DNA of 64,000 nt from Amphritea atlantica (GTDB lineage Bacteria > Pseudomonadota > Gammaproteobacteria > Pseudomonadales > Balneatricaceae), in assembly GCF_018860855.1 (NCBI RefSeq), contig NZ_JAHKQE010000047.1, positions 33,984 through 97,983 of the forward strand, given 5' to 3'. Under the pieces are notes generated by a model, which did not search any database, was not told the DNA's origin, and saw nothing but the letters and a program-made list of their open reading frames with translations. Both the position numbers and the translations under genes were made by a program. Of this stretch, positions 31,509 to 38,965 are shown one piece after another. Numbering within the stretch: position 1 is the stretch's first letter; each line of letters starts with the position of its first letter.

Positions 31509-32137
31509 ACCGAGGCGCTGTCTTTGACTTCCTTGAGCGCGGCCTTAGCACGGTTAATGATTGTTAAGCACAGAAGCAGGGTGATTAACAGCAAGACCAG
31601 TGTACTCCAAGCTCCAGGGTTGATACCTAGGGCATAGAGGAATCCCAATACGCCAAAAAATAGTGCGCGATCACTTTTGCCTGACGGACCATCATAGCGT
31701 CGGCTGGCACCGATCTGTATCGCGACGACACCGATCATCTCGCTCATCACCGCCAACAGGGTCAATATAACCAATAGTGGAATATTAACGCCAGGCAGGG
31801 CAGCAAATGCCAGAAATAGGGCGCTATCGGACAGAACATCACCCATTTCGTTTAGAATGGCGCCTTCAGGCGTGGCCATATTATGCTCTCGAGCCAACAT
31901 GCCATCGATATTATTCAGCGCCATCCGGATAAACATCCAGACAGGGATGCTGAGCCAGATGAGTGGTGTCGTAGCGGTCTCTGTTTCAATAAAATATAGC
32001 CCGCCTGCCAGCACAATCGAACCCAATAGGGCGGCAATGGTTACCTGATTAGCGGTGATACCTTTGCGCGCTAGGTAATTGGTGATGGGTCGCAACCGAT
32101 CAGAGAAGGCGCTTTTAAGTTGATAAACACTGGGCAT
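31505..32137 (-). CDS. CDP-alcohol phosphatidyltransferase family protein
   Basis: 210 residues with about five helices. The signature DGMLAREHNMATPEGAILNE followed by MGDVLSD gives the DGxxAR...G...D...D metal-binding pattern. Such enzymes attach an alcohol (glycerol phosphate, inositol, serine or another) to a CDP-lipid; the alcohol is not evident. It resembles E. coli YnbA. It is convergent with the PlsC-like gene and divergent from the interrupted prfC. Confidence 0.85.
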   Translation of the reverse strand: MPSVYQLKSAFSDRLRPITNYLARKGITANQVTIAALLGSIVLAGGLYFIETETATTPLIWLSIPVWMFIRMALNNIDGMLAREHNMATPEGAILNEMGDVLSDSALFLAFAALPGVNIPLLVILTLLAVMSEMIGVVAIQIGASRRYDGPSGKSDRALFFGVLGFLYALGINPGAWSTLVLLLITLLLCLTIINRAKAALKEVKDSASV

Positions 32138-32311
32138 TGAGGTTCCTTAATCACTGATCTATCGCTTTATCTGCCAGTTTCTCAGGAATCTCAGCTGAGT
32201 CAATAGCTTTCGGTTGTGGATTTTGCGCTGATCGGCGAAAATAGCGCCCATTCTATTTCTAAGTCGCTGCGGTGTGCTTTGCAGGGCTGTTGCCATAATA
32301 ACCGGATCTCT

Positions 32312-32398
32312 ATGTCTAGTATCTCTAAGGAAGTCACGACACGTCGGACTTTCGCTATCATCTCTCACCCTGATGCCGCCCAGCCTTTCAAGGCTTAA
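32312..32398 (+). pseudogene. prfC: 5' fragment of peptide chain release factor 3, cut by ICE insertion
   Basis: The frame starts MSSISKEVTTRRTFAIISHPDA, the normal RF3 beginning. It then departs at the point where GKTTITEK (the G1 loop) should follow, running into AQPFKA and a stop. Only about 22 RF3 residues remain. This is the pattern left when an SXT/R391 ICE enters the 5' end of prfC. The bulk of prfC should lie past the right end of the element, where the ICE supplies a new start, so RF3 is probably still made. Confidence 0.9.
32357..32373 (+). mobile_element. attL core site of the ICE in prfC
   Basis: The sequence ATCATCTCTCACCCTGA closely resembles the 17-bp core I recall for SXT (ATTATCTCGCACCCTGA) and coincides with the loss of prfC reading. 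The exact crossover inside this stretch cannot be set without the right junction. Confidence 0.8.
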
Positions 32399-32979
32399 AA
32401 CCACCTTTCATTGCACAACACAATCACATCTCTACGTACTGAATTTAAAGGCTTTTTGTCTTTTTCTCGTTTCTTTGCTTTTCAATGATGTTCAAGCGTA
32501 ACCTCGGAAAGTGTGTACAAACTTGAGTACAAATTCCGTTTTAGAGGTCTTTGGCGAAAATTCCATGACACAAATCTGGCTGTAGGCCTTGCGGTTACTG
32601 GGTTTGATGAAGAAAGTACCTCCTGCTTTTGGTACTATGGTTTCGACATTACAAAAGCGGAATAAATGCGATCATCTCTAGTTTTATGTTTGTAAGCTTA
32701 TGAATTTAAAGGATTCGTCATTGTGGTTTTTGATGTGTCATCGTTGCGAGTGTATAAACAGTGTGTACAAATTTTTCTCGTTAGGCATGTTGATTGCTAT
32801 TCATGACACAAACCGCCTTGTAGCCCTTGTTATTCATAGGTTTGAGCTGAAAAGTACCTAATAGCAACATTTGTGTTTTCATAAGGCTGATCTTCTGAAC
32901 AAATCATGCATCTTTCTGACCATCAATAAATGATAAATCAGGCGATGATAGCTTTACATTGATTTTCAGGAGAATTCAG
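32399..32979. other. ICE left-end intergenic region with att arm sequences
   Basis: About 580 bp between the prfC fragment and the first xis, AT-rich with no ORF I would support. Its main content is a pair of imperfect direct repeats (listed separately). The last 40 bp hold the xis promoter region and CAGGAG ribosome binding site. Confidence 0.5.
32511..32862 (+). repeat. Two imperfect direct repeats near the att site
   Basis: Unit A begins GTGTGTACAA at 32511; unit B begins with the same at 32761. Each then carries CATGACACAAA (32564 and 32802), TGTAG.CCTTG, GGTTTGA and AAAGTACCT (32613 and 32851). The distance from CATGACACA to AAAGTACCT is 49 bp in both units. Such ordered conserved blocks beside attL suggest integrase or Xis arm-binding sites. 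Confidence 0.7.
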
Positions 32980-33174
32980 ATGACAGCAGTAGCGCACCAG
33001 GTAACCCCTTTTCTAACATCTTACGAAGTGATGGCTCGTTACCACATTAGCTATACGACGCTCTGGCGAAGAATAAAAGATGGCAGCTTGCCGCAACCTC
33101 GTATTAACCGAAATACACGAAACAAGCTGTGGCACATTGAAGACTTGGAGGAGTATGAGAAGAAAGAGGACTGA
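32980..33174 (+). CDS. xis: Excisionase (recombination directionality factor), copy 1
   Basis: 64 residues from the ATG at 32980, with CAGGAG just upstream. The protein is a small winged-helix/AlpA-type DNA-binding protein: SYEVMARYHISYTTLWRRIKDGSLPQP is the recognition region and NKLWHIEDLEEYEKKED the tail. This is the usual size and type of Xis in SXT ICEs, which steers the integrase toward excision. An identical protein is encoded at 38755-38949, and the DNA differs at only a few silent positions. There is no integrase next to this copy, so it may be a leftover of a duplication or extra dosage. Confidence 0.8.
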   Translation: MTAVAHQVTPFLTSYEVMARYHISYTTLWRRIKDGSLPQPRINRNTRNKLWHIEDLEEYEKKED

Positions 33175-33185
33175 GCCTCTTTCTT
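33160..33185 (+). terminator. Terminator overlapping the xis stop, copy 1
   Basis: AAGAAAGAGG and CCTCTTTCTT form a perfect 10-bp stem around ACTGAG, which includes the TGA stop; a TTGTT tail follows. The same hairpin exists after copy 2. Confidence 0.75.
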
Positions 33186-33198
33186 TTGTTGTCCGAAA

Positions 33199-33594
33199 AG
33201 TCTGTCCATACGGTGTTATTTTTATTAGTGGCAGAGTAATTAAAGCTGTGTTTTGGTCGTTGTCAGTTGCAATGCTTGGGTTTGCACTTGTCTTCAAGCT
33301 TCTCTTTGATTTTATGAATTACCAATGGGAATATTGGGGCTGTTGAGGTGTATCCGACCGGTTGCAACCAGACTAGATTTTTGATCAATGGTCGCAGCTG
33401 GCGCTAAGCTGCCACTTAGCAAGATTGTGCTTATTAGCACTCTTAAGCCAATTGTTGGCTACGTAAGTTCTGAACGAAAATTTATATCGATGATCGTTGT
33501 TAGTGCTGTATTGATGATTTCTGGGCTCATAGTTAATAGCTTAACGAGGACTATGTACTGAAAAATATTGAGCAATGGCCGATGCTACATGCTT
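33199..33594. other. Gap after xis copy 1 with remnants of small hydrophobic frames
   Basis: About 400 bp. A 57-codon frame at 33388-33561 ends in a hydrophobic stretch (KFISMIVVSAVLMISGLIV). A shorter one, starting at an ATG near 33272 and ending near 33345, is also hydrophobic. Neither has a clear ribosome site. They may be genuine small membrane proteins or decayed gene ends at the edge of the inserted cargo. I do not call either as a gene with confidence. Confidence 0.3.
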
Positions 33595-34482
33595 TCATAG
33601 TGTGAGTCTTGGTTGTATGAAGTCGAGAAATGCAGATATACGCGATGATACGGCGCTATTTTTGTAATAGACAGCTTGCACTGACTCGCGTCGATTGGGC
33701 GAAATAATCTGGTTTTCAAAAATGGTTTTCAAGCTGCCATTTGCAATATCTTTATGCACCATAAAATTTGATAACAAAGCAACACCTTGTCCGGCCAAAC
33801 AAAACTGCCTAATGGTTTCACCACTAGACGCATACAGACTGTAACTTAGAGAAACCGTTTGTTTAAGTGGCCACTTATTTAGATTCGGAGCATCACTAAA
33901 ACCAATGAGTTTGTGCTGGCTAAGTGTACTTACGTTGCCATTAATCGGGTGTTGTTTAAGGTAGTCAGGGCTTGCTACAAGGTGTAATTTGCTGCTTCCT
34001 AAATGCCTAGCATGTAAGTTTGAGTCACTTAGGTCGCCTATTCTAATCGCAATATCGGTTTTATGTTCTAATAAGTCGATAATACTGTCATGACTAGTGA
34101 CTTCTAATTTTATGTCCGGAAAAGCCCGATTAAACTCGCTAATTAAAGGAACCAATTGATGAAAAACAAAAGGACTTGCCGCATCTACACGTAATTTTCC
34201 GGCGGGAGAATGTTTTAATAGTCTGAGTGCTTCTTCTCCCTTTTCAAGCAAATTTAGCCCATCTCTGACATATTGTAAAAACAGCTGGCCTTCTTCGGTT
34301 AACTCCAGCCGACGTGTGGTTCTGTTTAATAACGTGGCATTTAAACTGGCTTCTAACCGGGTTACCGCACGGCTGATTTTAGCCACTTGTTGATTCAGCA
34401 AGTTGGCGGCACTGGAAAAGCTGCCTGTATCAACAACCGTTAAAAACGCCTCTAAGTCTTCAGTTTTTGCTTTTACTGGCAT
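33595..34482 (-). CDS. LysR-family transcriptional regulator
   Basis: 295 residues. The N-terminal winged helix (DLEAFLTVVDTGSFSSAANLLNQQVAKISRAVTRLE) is typical, and the C-terminal effector domain begins near residue 90. The N terminus MPVKAKTEDLEAF and overall layout resemble the AaeR/YafC-like branch. It is divergent from the MFS gene by 163 bp, the classic arrangement for a LysR activator of its neighbour. It is presumably induced by a substrate of the transporter and reductases. Confidence 0.9.
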   Translation of the reverse strand: MPVKAKTEDLEAFLTVVDTGSFSSAANLLNQQVAKISRAVTRLEASLNATLLNRTTRRLELTEEGQLFLQYVRDGLNLLEKGEEALRLLKHSPAGKLRVDAASPFVFHQLVPLISEFNRAFPDIKLEVTSHDSIIDLLEHKTDIAIRIGDLSDSNLHARHLGSSKLHLVASPDYLKQHPINGNVSTLSQHKLIGFSDAPNLNKWPLKQTVSLSYSLYASSGETIRQFCLAGQGVALLSNFMVHKDIANGSLKTIFENQIISPNRRESVQAVYYKNSAVSSRISAFLDFIQPRLTL

Positions 34483-34531
34483 TACCTACTCTATTTTTCA
34501 AATTTCACAAAAGTATTTTGTCATTAGTGCT

Positions 34532-34550
34532 ATTTTTTGCAAGGAAAAAT
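34532..34550. promoter_or_regulatory. Candidate LysR operator
   Basis: ATTTTT and AAAAAT arms flank TGCAAGG in the lysR-MFS intergenic region, a short dyad of the T-N11-A kind that LysR regulators bind. It lies about 50 bp before lysR and 95 bp before the transporter. Support is the symmetry and position only. Confidence 0.35.
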
Positions 34551-34645
34551 AACGCAATACTCTGCTCATTGAGTTAACAACCATTATCTTGCTGCACTGA
34601 GAAAACATCAAAGTGCACCAATCCATTAATTATTGAGGATAAAAA

Positions 34646-35827
34646 ATGCCTATTGCGTTATTAGCATTAACATTAAGTGCCTTTGCTATTGGCACCACAG
34701 AGTTTGTCATTGTTGGTTTAGTGCCCACAATTGCAGGCGATCTTGGCGTTTCGCTGCCGAGTGCCGGGTTACTGGTAAGTTTGTATGCACTTGGCGTTGC
34801 CATAGGTGCGCCCGTATTAACTGCACTCACAGGTAAATGGAACAGAAAGCACGTTTTACTTAGCTTAATGGCCTTATTTGTGGCGGGTAATATTTTGGCT
34901 TGGCAAGCACCAAGTTATGAAAGCTTGATTACAGCGCGTATTTTAACGGGTCTTGCCCATGGTGTGTTCTTTTCTATTGGTTCAACCATTGCCACCGGTT
35001 TAGTGTCAAAAGATAAAGAAGCCAGTGCAATTGCCATTATGTTTACAGGTTTAACTGTGGCGCTGGTTACCGGTGTTCCATTAGGCACCTGGATTGGACA
35101 AAACTTTGGCTGGCGCGCAACCTTTTTAGTGGTTTCAGGGCTGGGTACATTGGCGTTGATTGGTAGTGCGTTATTGGTGCCAAATAACCTTAAGCAGAGT
35201 AAACCTGCCACACTGGGTGAACAAATGAAAGTATTGGTTCAACCCCGTTTGTTGCTGGTGTATTTAATGACAATTTTAGGCTATGGCGGAACCTTTACGG
35301 CCTTTACATATCTTGCGCCTATCTTGCAAGAAGAAAGCGGATTCGCTCCCTCAGCCATTAGTTTAATCATGTTGGTGTATGGTGTATCTGTGGCCGTGGG
35401 TAATATTTACGGCGGTAAACTGGCCGATAAAAATGGGCCTGTTCGTGCACTGAGTTTTATTTTTACAATCCTCTCGGCCATTCTTTTTGCCTTGACTTTT
35501 ACCATGGAAAGTAAAGTTGTTGCAGTGATCACTGTATTGGTGTGGGGAGCGTTTGCATTTGGCAGTGTGCCTGGATTGCAAGTATATGTTGTGCAACTGG
35601 CCGAAAAGTTTGCGCCTAATGCAGTTGATGTGGCGTCTGGTTTAAATATTGCGGCTTTTAATATCGGCATAGCGCTAGGTTCAATCATAGGTGGCAGCAT
35701 TGTTGATGGCATGCAGCTTTCAGACACTGCTTGGATTGGCGCTTTAATTACTTTGATCGCGCTAGTGGCAACACGCTATAGCGGCCACTTAGATAAGCGC
35801 ATGTTAGCCACTAGTGACAAGGTATAA
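34646..35827 (+). CDS. MFS transporter, DHA1 drug/sugar efflux type
   Basis: 393 residues with about twelve hydrophobic helices. The start MPIALLALTLSAFAIGTTEFVIVGLVPTIA is characteristic of the AraJ/YdhP-like branch of DHA1 efflux pumps. Motif A appears as GKWNRKHVLL. GTTEFVIVGL is helix 1. It probably exports a small toxic compound or metabolite; the substrate is unknown. AAGGAA follows for the next gene, so this is the first gene of a four-gene plus-strand unit. Confidence 0.88.
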   Translation: MPIALLALTLSAFAIGTTEFVIVGLVPTIAGDLGVSLPSAGLLVSLYALGVAIGAPVLTALTGKWNRKHVLLSLMALFVAGNILAWQAPSYESLITARILTGLAHGVFFSIGSTIATGLVSKDKEASAIAIMFTGLTVALVTGVPLGTWIGQNFGWRATFLVVSGLGTLALIGSALLVPNNLKQSKPATLGEQMKVLVQPRLLLVYLMTILGYGGTFTAFTYLAPILQEESGFAPSAISLIMLVYGVSVAVGNIYGGKLADKNGPVRALSFIFTILSAILFALTFTMESKVVAVITVLVWGAFAFGSVPGLQVYVVQLAEKFAPNAVDVASGLNIAAFNIGIALGSIIGGSIVDGMQLSDTAWIGALITLIALVATRYSGHLDKRMLATSDKV

Positions 35828-35837
35828 GGAACGCATT

Positions 35838-36764
35838 ATGACAACGCGAGTCTCTAAAGCAGCAAACAGTACCTTTGACAAATTAGCTCAGGATACATTT
35901 TCAGTCGGCGTAGAGCTGCCGTTAGACAATGATTGGGCGCGTTATGATGCTGTACAGGGGACGCCTTTTGGCGTTCCCGATATGAGCCAACATCATGCAA
36001 GAATTCAGCTGGCAGACCAGTTAGGCTTTAAAGCCGCATGGGTGAGAGATGTACCCATTTACGATCCTAGTTTTGGTGATGCAGCGCAAGTATTTGAAAC
36101 CTTTAGTTACCTTGGATACTTAGCCGCAATCACGGAAAACATCATCTTAGGTACAGCAGCGGTGGTGTTGCCATTACGTCAACCCTGGTTAGTTAAAAAA
36201 GCCGCTGCTACTATTCAGCAGCTCAGTAATAACCGTTTGATTTTGGGGGTTGCCAGTGGTGATAGACCGGTTGAATATCCATTGTTTGATATTGATTTTG
36301 AAACTCGCGGTGAAACATTTAGGCAATCGCTAGGCATTCTAAAAAAGGGTGAGGCAAGCTTGTCGCAGGGCATGGATTTATTACCTAAATCGCCTCAACC
36401 ACCCCTTTATGTAGCAGGGCTTGCTCAGCAAAGCCCGCAGTGGGTTGGCGAGAATATGGACGGTTGGTTGGCCTATCCTGGCACACCTAGCGACCATGTT
36501 AAACGGGTTCAGATATGGCGAAATGTGGCAGGCGACAAACCTTATGTCAGTTTTATTCATTTAAATTTATTAGCAGATGAGCACGCACCGATCAAGCGCC
36601 ATCGATTTGGCATTGAAACCGGTGTGAATGGTCTGGTCACCGAGCTCAACGCTATGAAAGACGCCGGTGTTAACCACATCGGTCTACATTTTAGACGTAA
36701 TAGCTTGCCGGTTGAAGATGCAATGCAGCGTATTGCCGACCGAGTTTTATCCCATTTTCATTAA
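35838..36764 (+). CDS. LLM-class (luciferase-like) flavin oxidoreductase
   Basis: 308 residues from the ATG at 35838, with AAGGAA upstream; the longer frame from 35814 overlaps the transporter and lacks a site. The sequence contains the TIM-barrel luciferase-like segments LGFKAAWVRDVP, LAAITENIILGTAAVVLPLRQPWLVKKAAATIQQLS and RLILGVASGDRPVEYPLFD. This matches the luciferase-type oxidoreductase subfamily also found near reductases. It likely uses FMN or F420-like flavin. The substrate is unknown. Confidence 0.85.
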   Translation: MTTRVSKAANSTFDKLAQDTFSVGVELPLDNDWARYDAVQGTPFGVPDMSQHHARIQLADQLGFKAAWVRDVPIYDPSFGDAAQVFETFSYLGYLAAITENIILGTAAVVLPLRQPWLVKKAAATIQQLSNNRLILGVASGDRPVEYPLFDIDFETRGETFRQSLGILKKGEASLSQGMDLLPKSPQPPLYVAGLAQQSPQWVGENMDGWLAYPGTPSDHVKRVQIWRNVAGDKPYVSFIHLNLLADEHAPIKRHRFGIETGVNGLVTELNAMKDAGVNHIGLHFRRNSLPVEDAMQRIADRVLSHFH

Positions 36765-36776
36765 TAAGGAGGCTAC

Positions 36777-37601
36777 ATGCCAGAATTACAGAAAACTGAA
36801 TTGAACATACCCAAATTAGGTGTTGGAACCTTTAGGCTACAAGATGATGAAGCGTATAACAGCGTTGCTATGGCGTTAGATGTGGGTTTTTTTCATGTTG
36901 ATACAGCACAAATTTACGGCAACGAAGAAGCCGTAGGTCGGGCATTAAAAGACAGCGGTCTGGCTCGAGAAAATTTGTTTATCACAACCAAGGTGTGGAA
37001 TGAAAATCTTAACAAAGCTAAGTTTGTTGAGAGTGTGAGAGAAAGTTTAAGAAAACTTCAATTGGACTATGTAGACCTGTTATTAATTCACTGGCCCAGC
37101 CCTGAAAATGGCGAAACAATGCAAGAGTATTTAACTGAGCTAAAACGAGTTAAAGAGATGGGGCTGACTAAACACATTGGGGTCTCAAATTTTACGGTTG
37201 CTCAAATAAAACAAGCCGTTGATATTTTGGGAGAGGGAGTGATTGCCAACAACCAGGTGGAAGTACATCCTTACCTAACCAATGAAAAAGTGCGTCAAGC
37301 ATGTAAAAAACACAATATCAAAGTTACGGGTTATATGCCATTTGCGGTGGGTAAAGTGTTAACGGATGAAACAATTGTGGCTATTGCTAAAAAGCATGGT
37401 GTTAGTGCAGCAGAAGTTGTTATTGCTTGGGAGCTGGCACATGATCTCGTTACCATACCATCTTCGACCAAACGCAAAAACCTAGAGACTAACTTAAAGG
37501 CATTGGAGCTTACACTAGATGCTGAAGACTTGGCCAAAATTGATGGATTAGATTGTGGTGATCGCCAAGCTAACCCAGATTTTTCGCCAGCTTGGGACTA
37601 A
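36777..37601 (+). CDS. dkgB: Aldo/keto reductase, 2,5-diketo-D-gluconate reductase B type
   Basis: 274 residues, close to E. coli DkgB along its whole length: LGVGTFRLQDDEAY, FHVDTAQIYGNEEAVG with the catalytic Asp and Tyr, TTKVWNENL with the Lys, LLIHWPSP with the His, and the NADPH-binding end IPSSTKRKNLETNLKAL. DkgB-type enzymes reduce methylglyoxal and other aldehydes with NADPH. It lies 12 bp after the LLM gene. An aldehyde-detoxifying role fits the cluster. Confidence 0.9.
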   Translation: MPELQKTELNIPKLGVGTFRLQDDEAYNSVAMALDVGFFHVDTAQIYGNEEAVGRALKDSGLARENLFITTKVWNENLNKAKFVESVRESLRKLQLDYVDLLLIHWPSPENGETMQEYLTELKRVKEMGLTKHIGVSNFTVAQIKQAVDILGEGVIANNQVEVHPYLTNEKVRQACKKHNIKVTGYMPFAVGKVLTDETIVAIAKKHGVSAAEVVIAWELAHDLVTIPSSTKRKNLETNLKALELTLDAEDLAKIDGLDCGDRQANPDFSPAWD

Positions 37602-37689
37602 TGAATAAATTGTCTGATAGGTCGCTCGCCTTGTTGTTTTAAATAAGCGCGAGCTTGCTGTTTATTTTTTTCGGATATTGGAAAATTGT

Positions 37690-38622
37690 ATGCAAGTTAA
37701 TGTGTGGCAGTTTGATAAAGTAGGCGAGCCTTTAATTAGTGCAACTAAAACTTTTAATTTACCAGCAGCCGGACGAATAACGGTGAAAAATTATGCCATT
37801 GGCATAAACCCAGTTGATTGGAAGTTTATCGACGATAATCCTCGTAATTGGCAACCGGGGCATGTTCCTGGTGTCGATGGTGCAGGTGTTGTTGTTGCAG
37901 TAGGTGAGGGTACTGATGAGTACTTATTGGGAAAGCGTGTTGCCTATCATCATAGCCTGGGTGAAGACGGAAGCTTTGCGGATCACACTACTTTATATTC
38001 AAACCGCGTCATGGAAATACCCTATGGTGTTGACTTCCCTCTTGCTGCAGCGCTGCCATGCCCTATGCTCACAGCGTGGCAAGCGTTTAGTAAAGTGCCA
38101 GTGCGAGCGGGTGCTGATGTGTTAGTAACTGGAATGGGGGCAGTCAATAAGCTGCTTGTTCAACTTTTAGTTAATGCCGGTTTTAATGTGTATGTTATCT
38201 CAGGAAGTTTTACTCAAGTGCAAGCTGAAGCTATGGGAGTGAAAAAAGTGTATCGGTATGCGCCTAAAGAGCAAAAGTTTTATGCACTATTTGACGCAAA
38301 CGGACCTGATTACGCAGTAAAACTTGTGCCATTGCTAGAGGCTAATGGCCATGTGGTGAGCATTTTAGGGAGAATAGAAGAGCCAGTTGACGCTCCGTTT
38401 ACACGCACAATTTCATATCATGAAATTGCCCTTGGTGCGCTGCATGATTTTGGTGATCGGGCGCAATGGCATAGGCTAATGCGTGATGGAGAAGCATTGT
38501 TACGTAACGTAGCTGAGCATTCTATGGTGGTTGAAATACCCAATATCTTTGAGTTTGGGAAGCTAAACGATGCCCTTCAATTTTCTAAGCAAGTAAAACG
38601 CAAAGCGGTAGTTACTGTATAG
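37690..38622 (+). CDS. Zinc-independent alcohol dehydrogenase/quinone reductase-like (MDR family)
   Basis: 310 residues from the ATG at 37690. The N-terminal catalytic fold has GINPVDWKFIDDNP and VPGVDGAGVVVAVG. The nucleotide fold follows, around VLVTGMGAVNKLLVQLL, which keeps only part of the usual glycine-rich loop. Zinc-ligand cysteines of true alcohol dehydrogenases are absent, as in quinone oxidoreductases. It is the last gene of the LysR-MFS-LLM-AKR cluster, 88 bp after dkgB. Confidence 0.85.
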   Translation: MQVNVWQFDKVGEPLISATKTFNLPAAGRITVKNYAIGINPVDWKFIDDNPRNWQPGHVPGVDGAGVVVAVGEGTDEYLLGKRVAYHHSLGEDGSFADHTTLYSNRVMEIPYGVDFPLAAALPCPMLTAWQAFSKVPVRAGADVLVTGMGAVNKLLVQLLVNAGFNVYVISGSFTQVQAEAMGVKKVYRYAPKEQKFYALFDANGPDYAVKLVPLLEANGHVVSILGRIEEPVDAPFTRTISYHEIALGALHDFGDRAQWHRLMRDGEALLRNVAEHSMVVEIPNIFEFGKLNDALQFSKQVKRKAVVTV

Positions 38623-38754
38623 TGCTGTAACGGTAATATGGGATTTATCTAACCATCTCACTTATCCACGGATAATCAGATTGCGTCCTGCAGTATAAAG
38701 AGTGCTATCTGCACGCCTGATGATAGCTTTACATTGATTTTCAGGAGAATGCAG

Positions 38755-38949
38755 ATGACAGCAGTAGCGCACCAGGTAACCCCTTTTCTAACGTCTTACG
38801 AAGTGATGGCTCGTTACCACATTAGCTATACGACGCTCTGGCGAAGAATAAAAGATGGCAGCTTGCCGCAACCTCGTATCAACCGAAATACACGAAACAA
38901 GCTGTGGCACATTGAAGATTTGGAGGAGTATGAGAAGAAAGAGGACTGA
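38755..38949 (+). CDS. xis: Excisionase (recombination directionality factor), copy 2
   Basis: 64 residues, identical in protein sequence to copy 1. It is convergent with int, 17 bp from the int stop, which is the normal xis-int layout in SXT-type ICEs, so this is the likely functional copy. CAGGAG precedes the ATG. The winged-helix region YEVMARYHISYTTLWRRI binds DNA. Silent differences between the copies (for example ACA/ACG, ATT/ATC, GAC/GAT) show either some divergence time or selection on the protein. Confidence 0.85.
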   Translation: MTAVAHQVTPFLTSYEVMARYHISYTTLWRRIKDGSLPQPRINRNTRNKLWHIEDLEEYEKKED

Positions 38950-38960
38950 GCCTCTTTCTT
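38935..38960. terminator. Bidirectional terminator between xis copy 2 and int
   Basis: The same 10-bp stem (AAGAAAGAGG/CCTCTTTCTT, loop ACTGAG) with a T-rich tail on the xis side. The convergent int gene ends at 38966, so the hairpin can serve both genes. Confidence 0.75.
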
Positions 38961-38965
38961 TTATT

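Larger units (their letters stand above)
32944..33198 (+). repeat. Direct repeat of about 255 bp containing xis, copy 1
   Basis: From GATGATAGC (32944) to GTCCGAAA (about 33198) the sequence matches 38719 to about 38977 nearly base for base, including the upstream ribosome site, all of xis and the terminator. The offset between copies is 5775 bp, and only a few substitutions plus a short T-rich indel after the terminator separate them. Confidence 0.9.
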
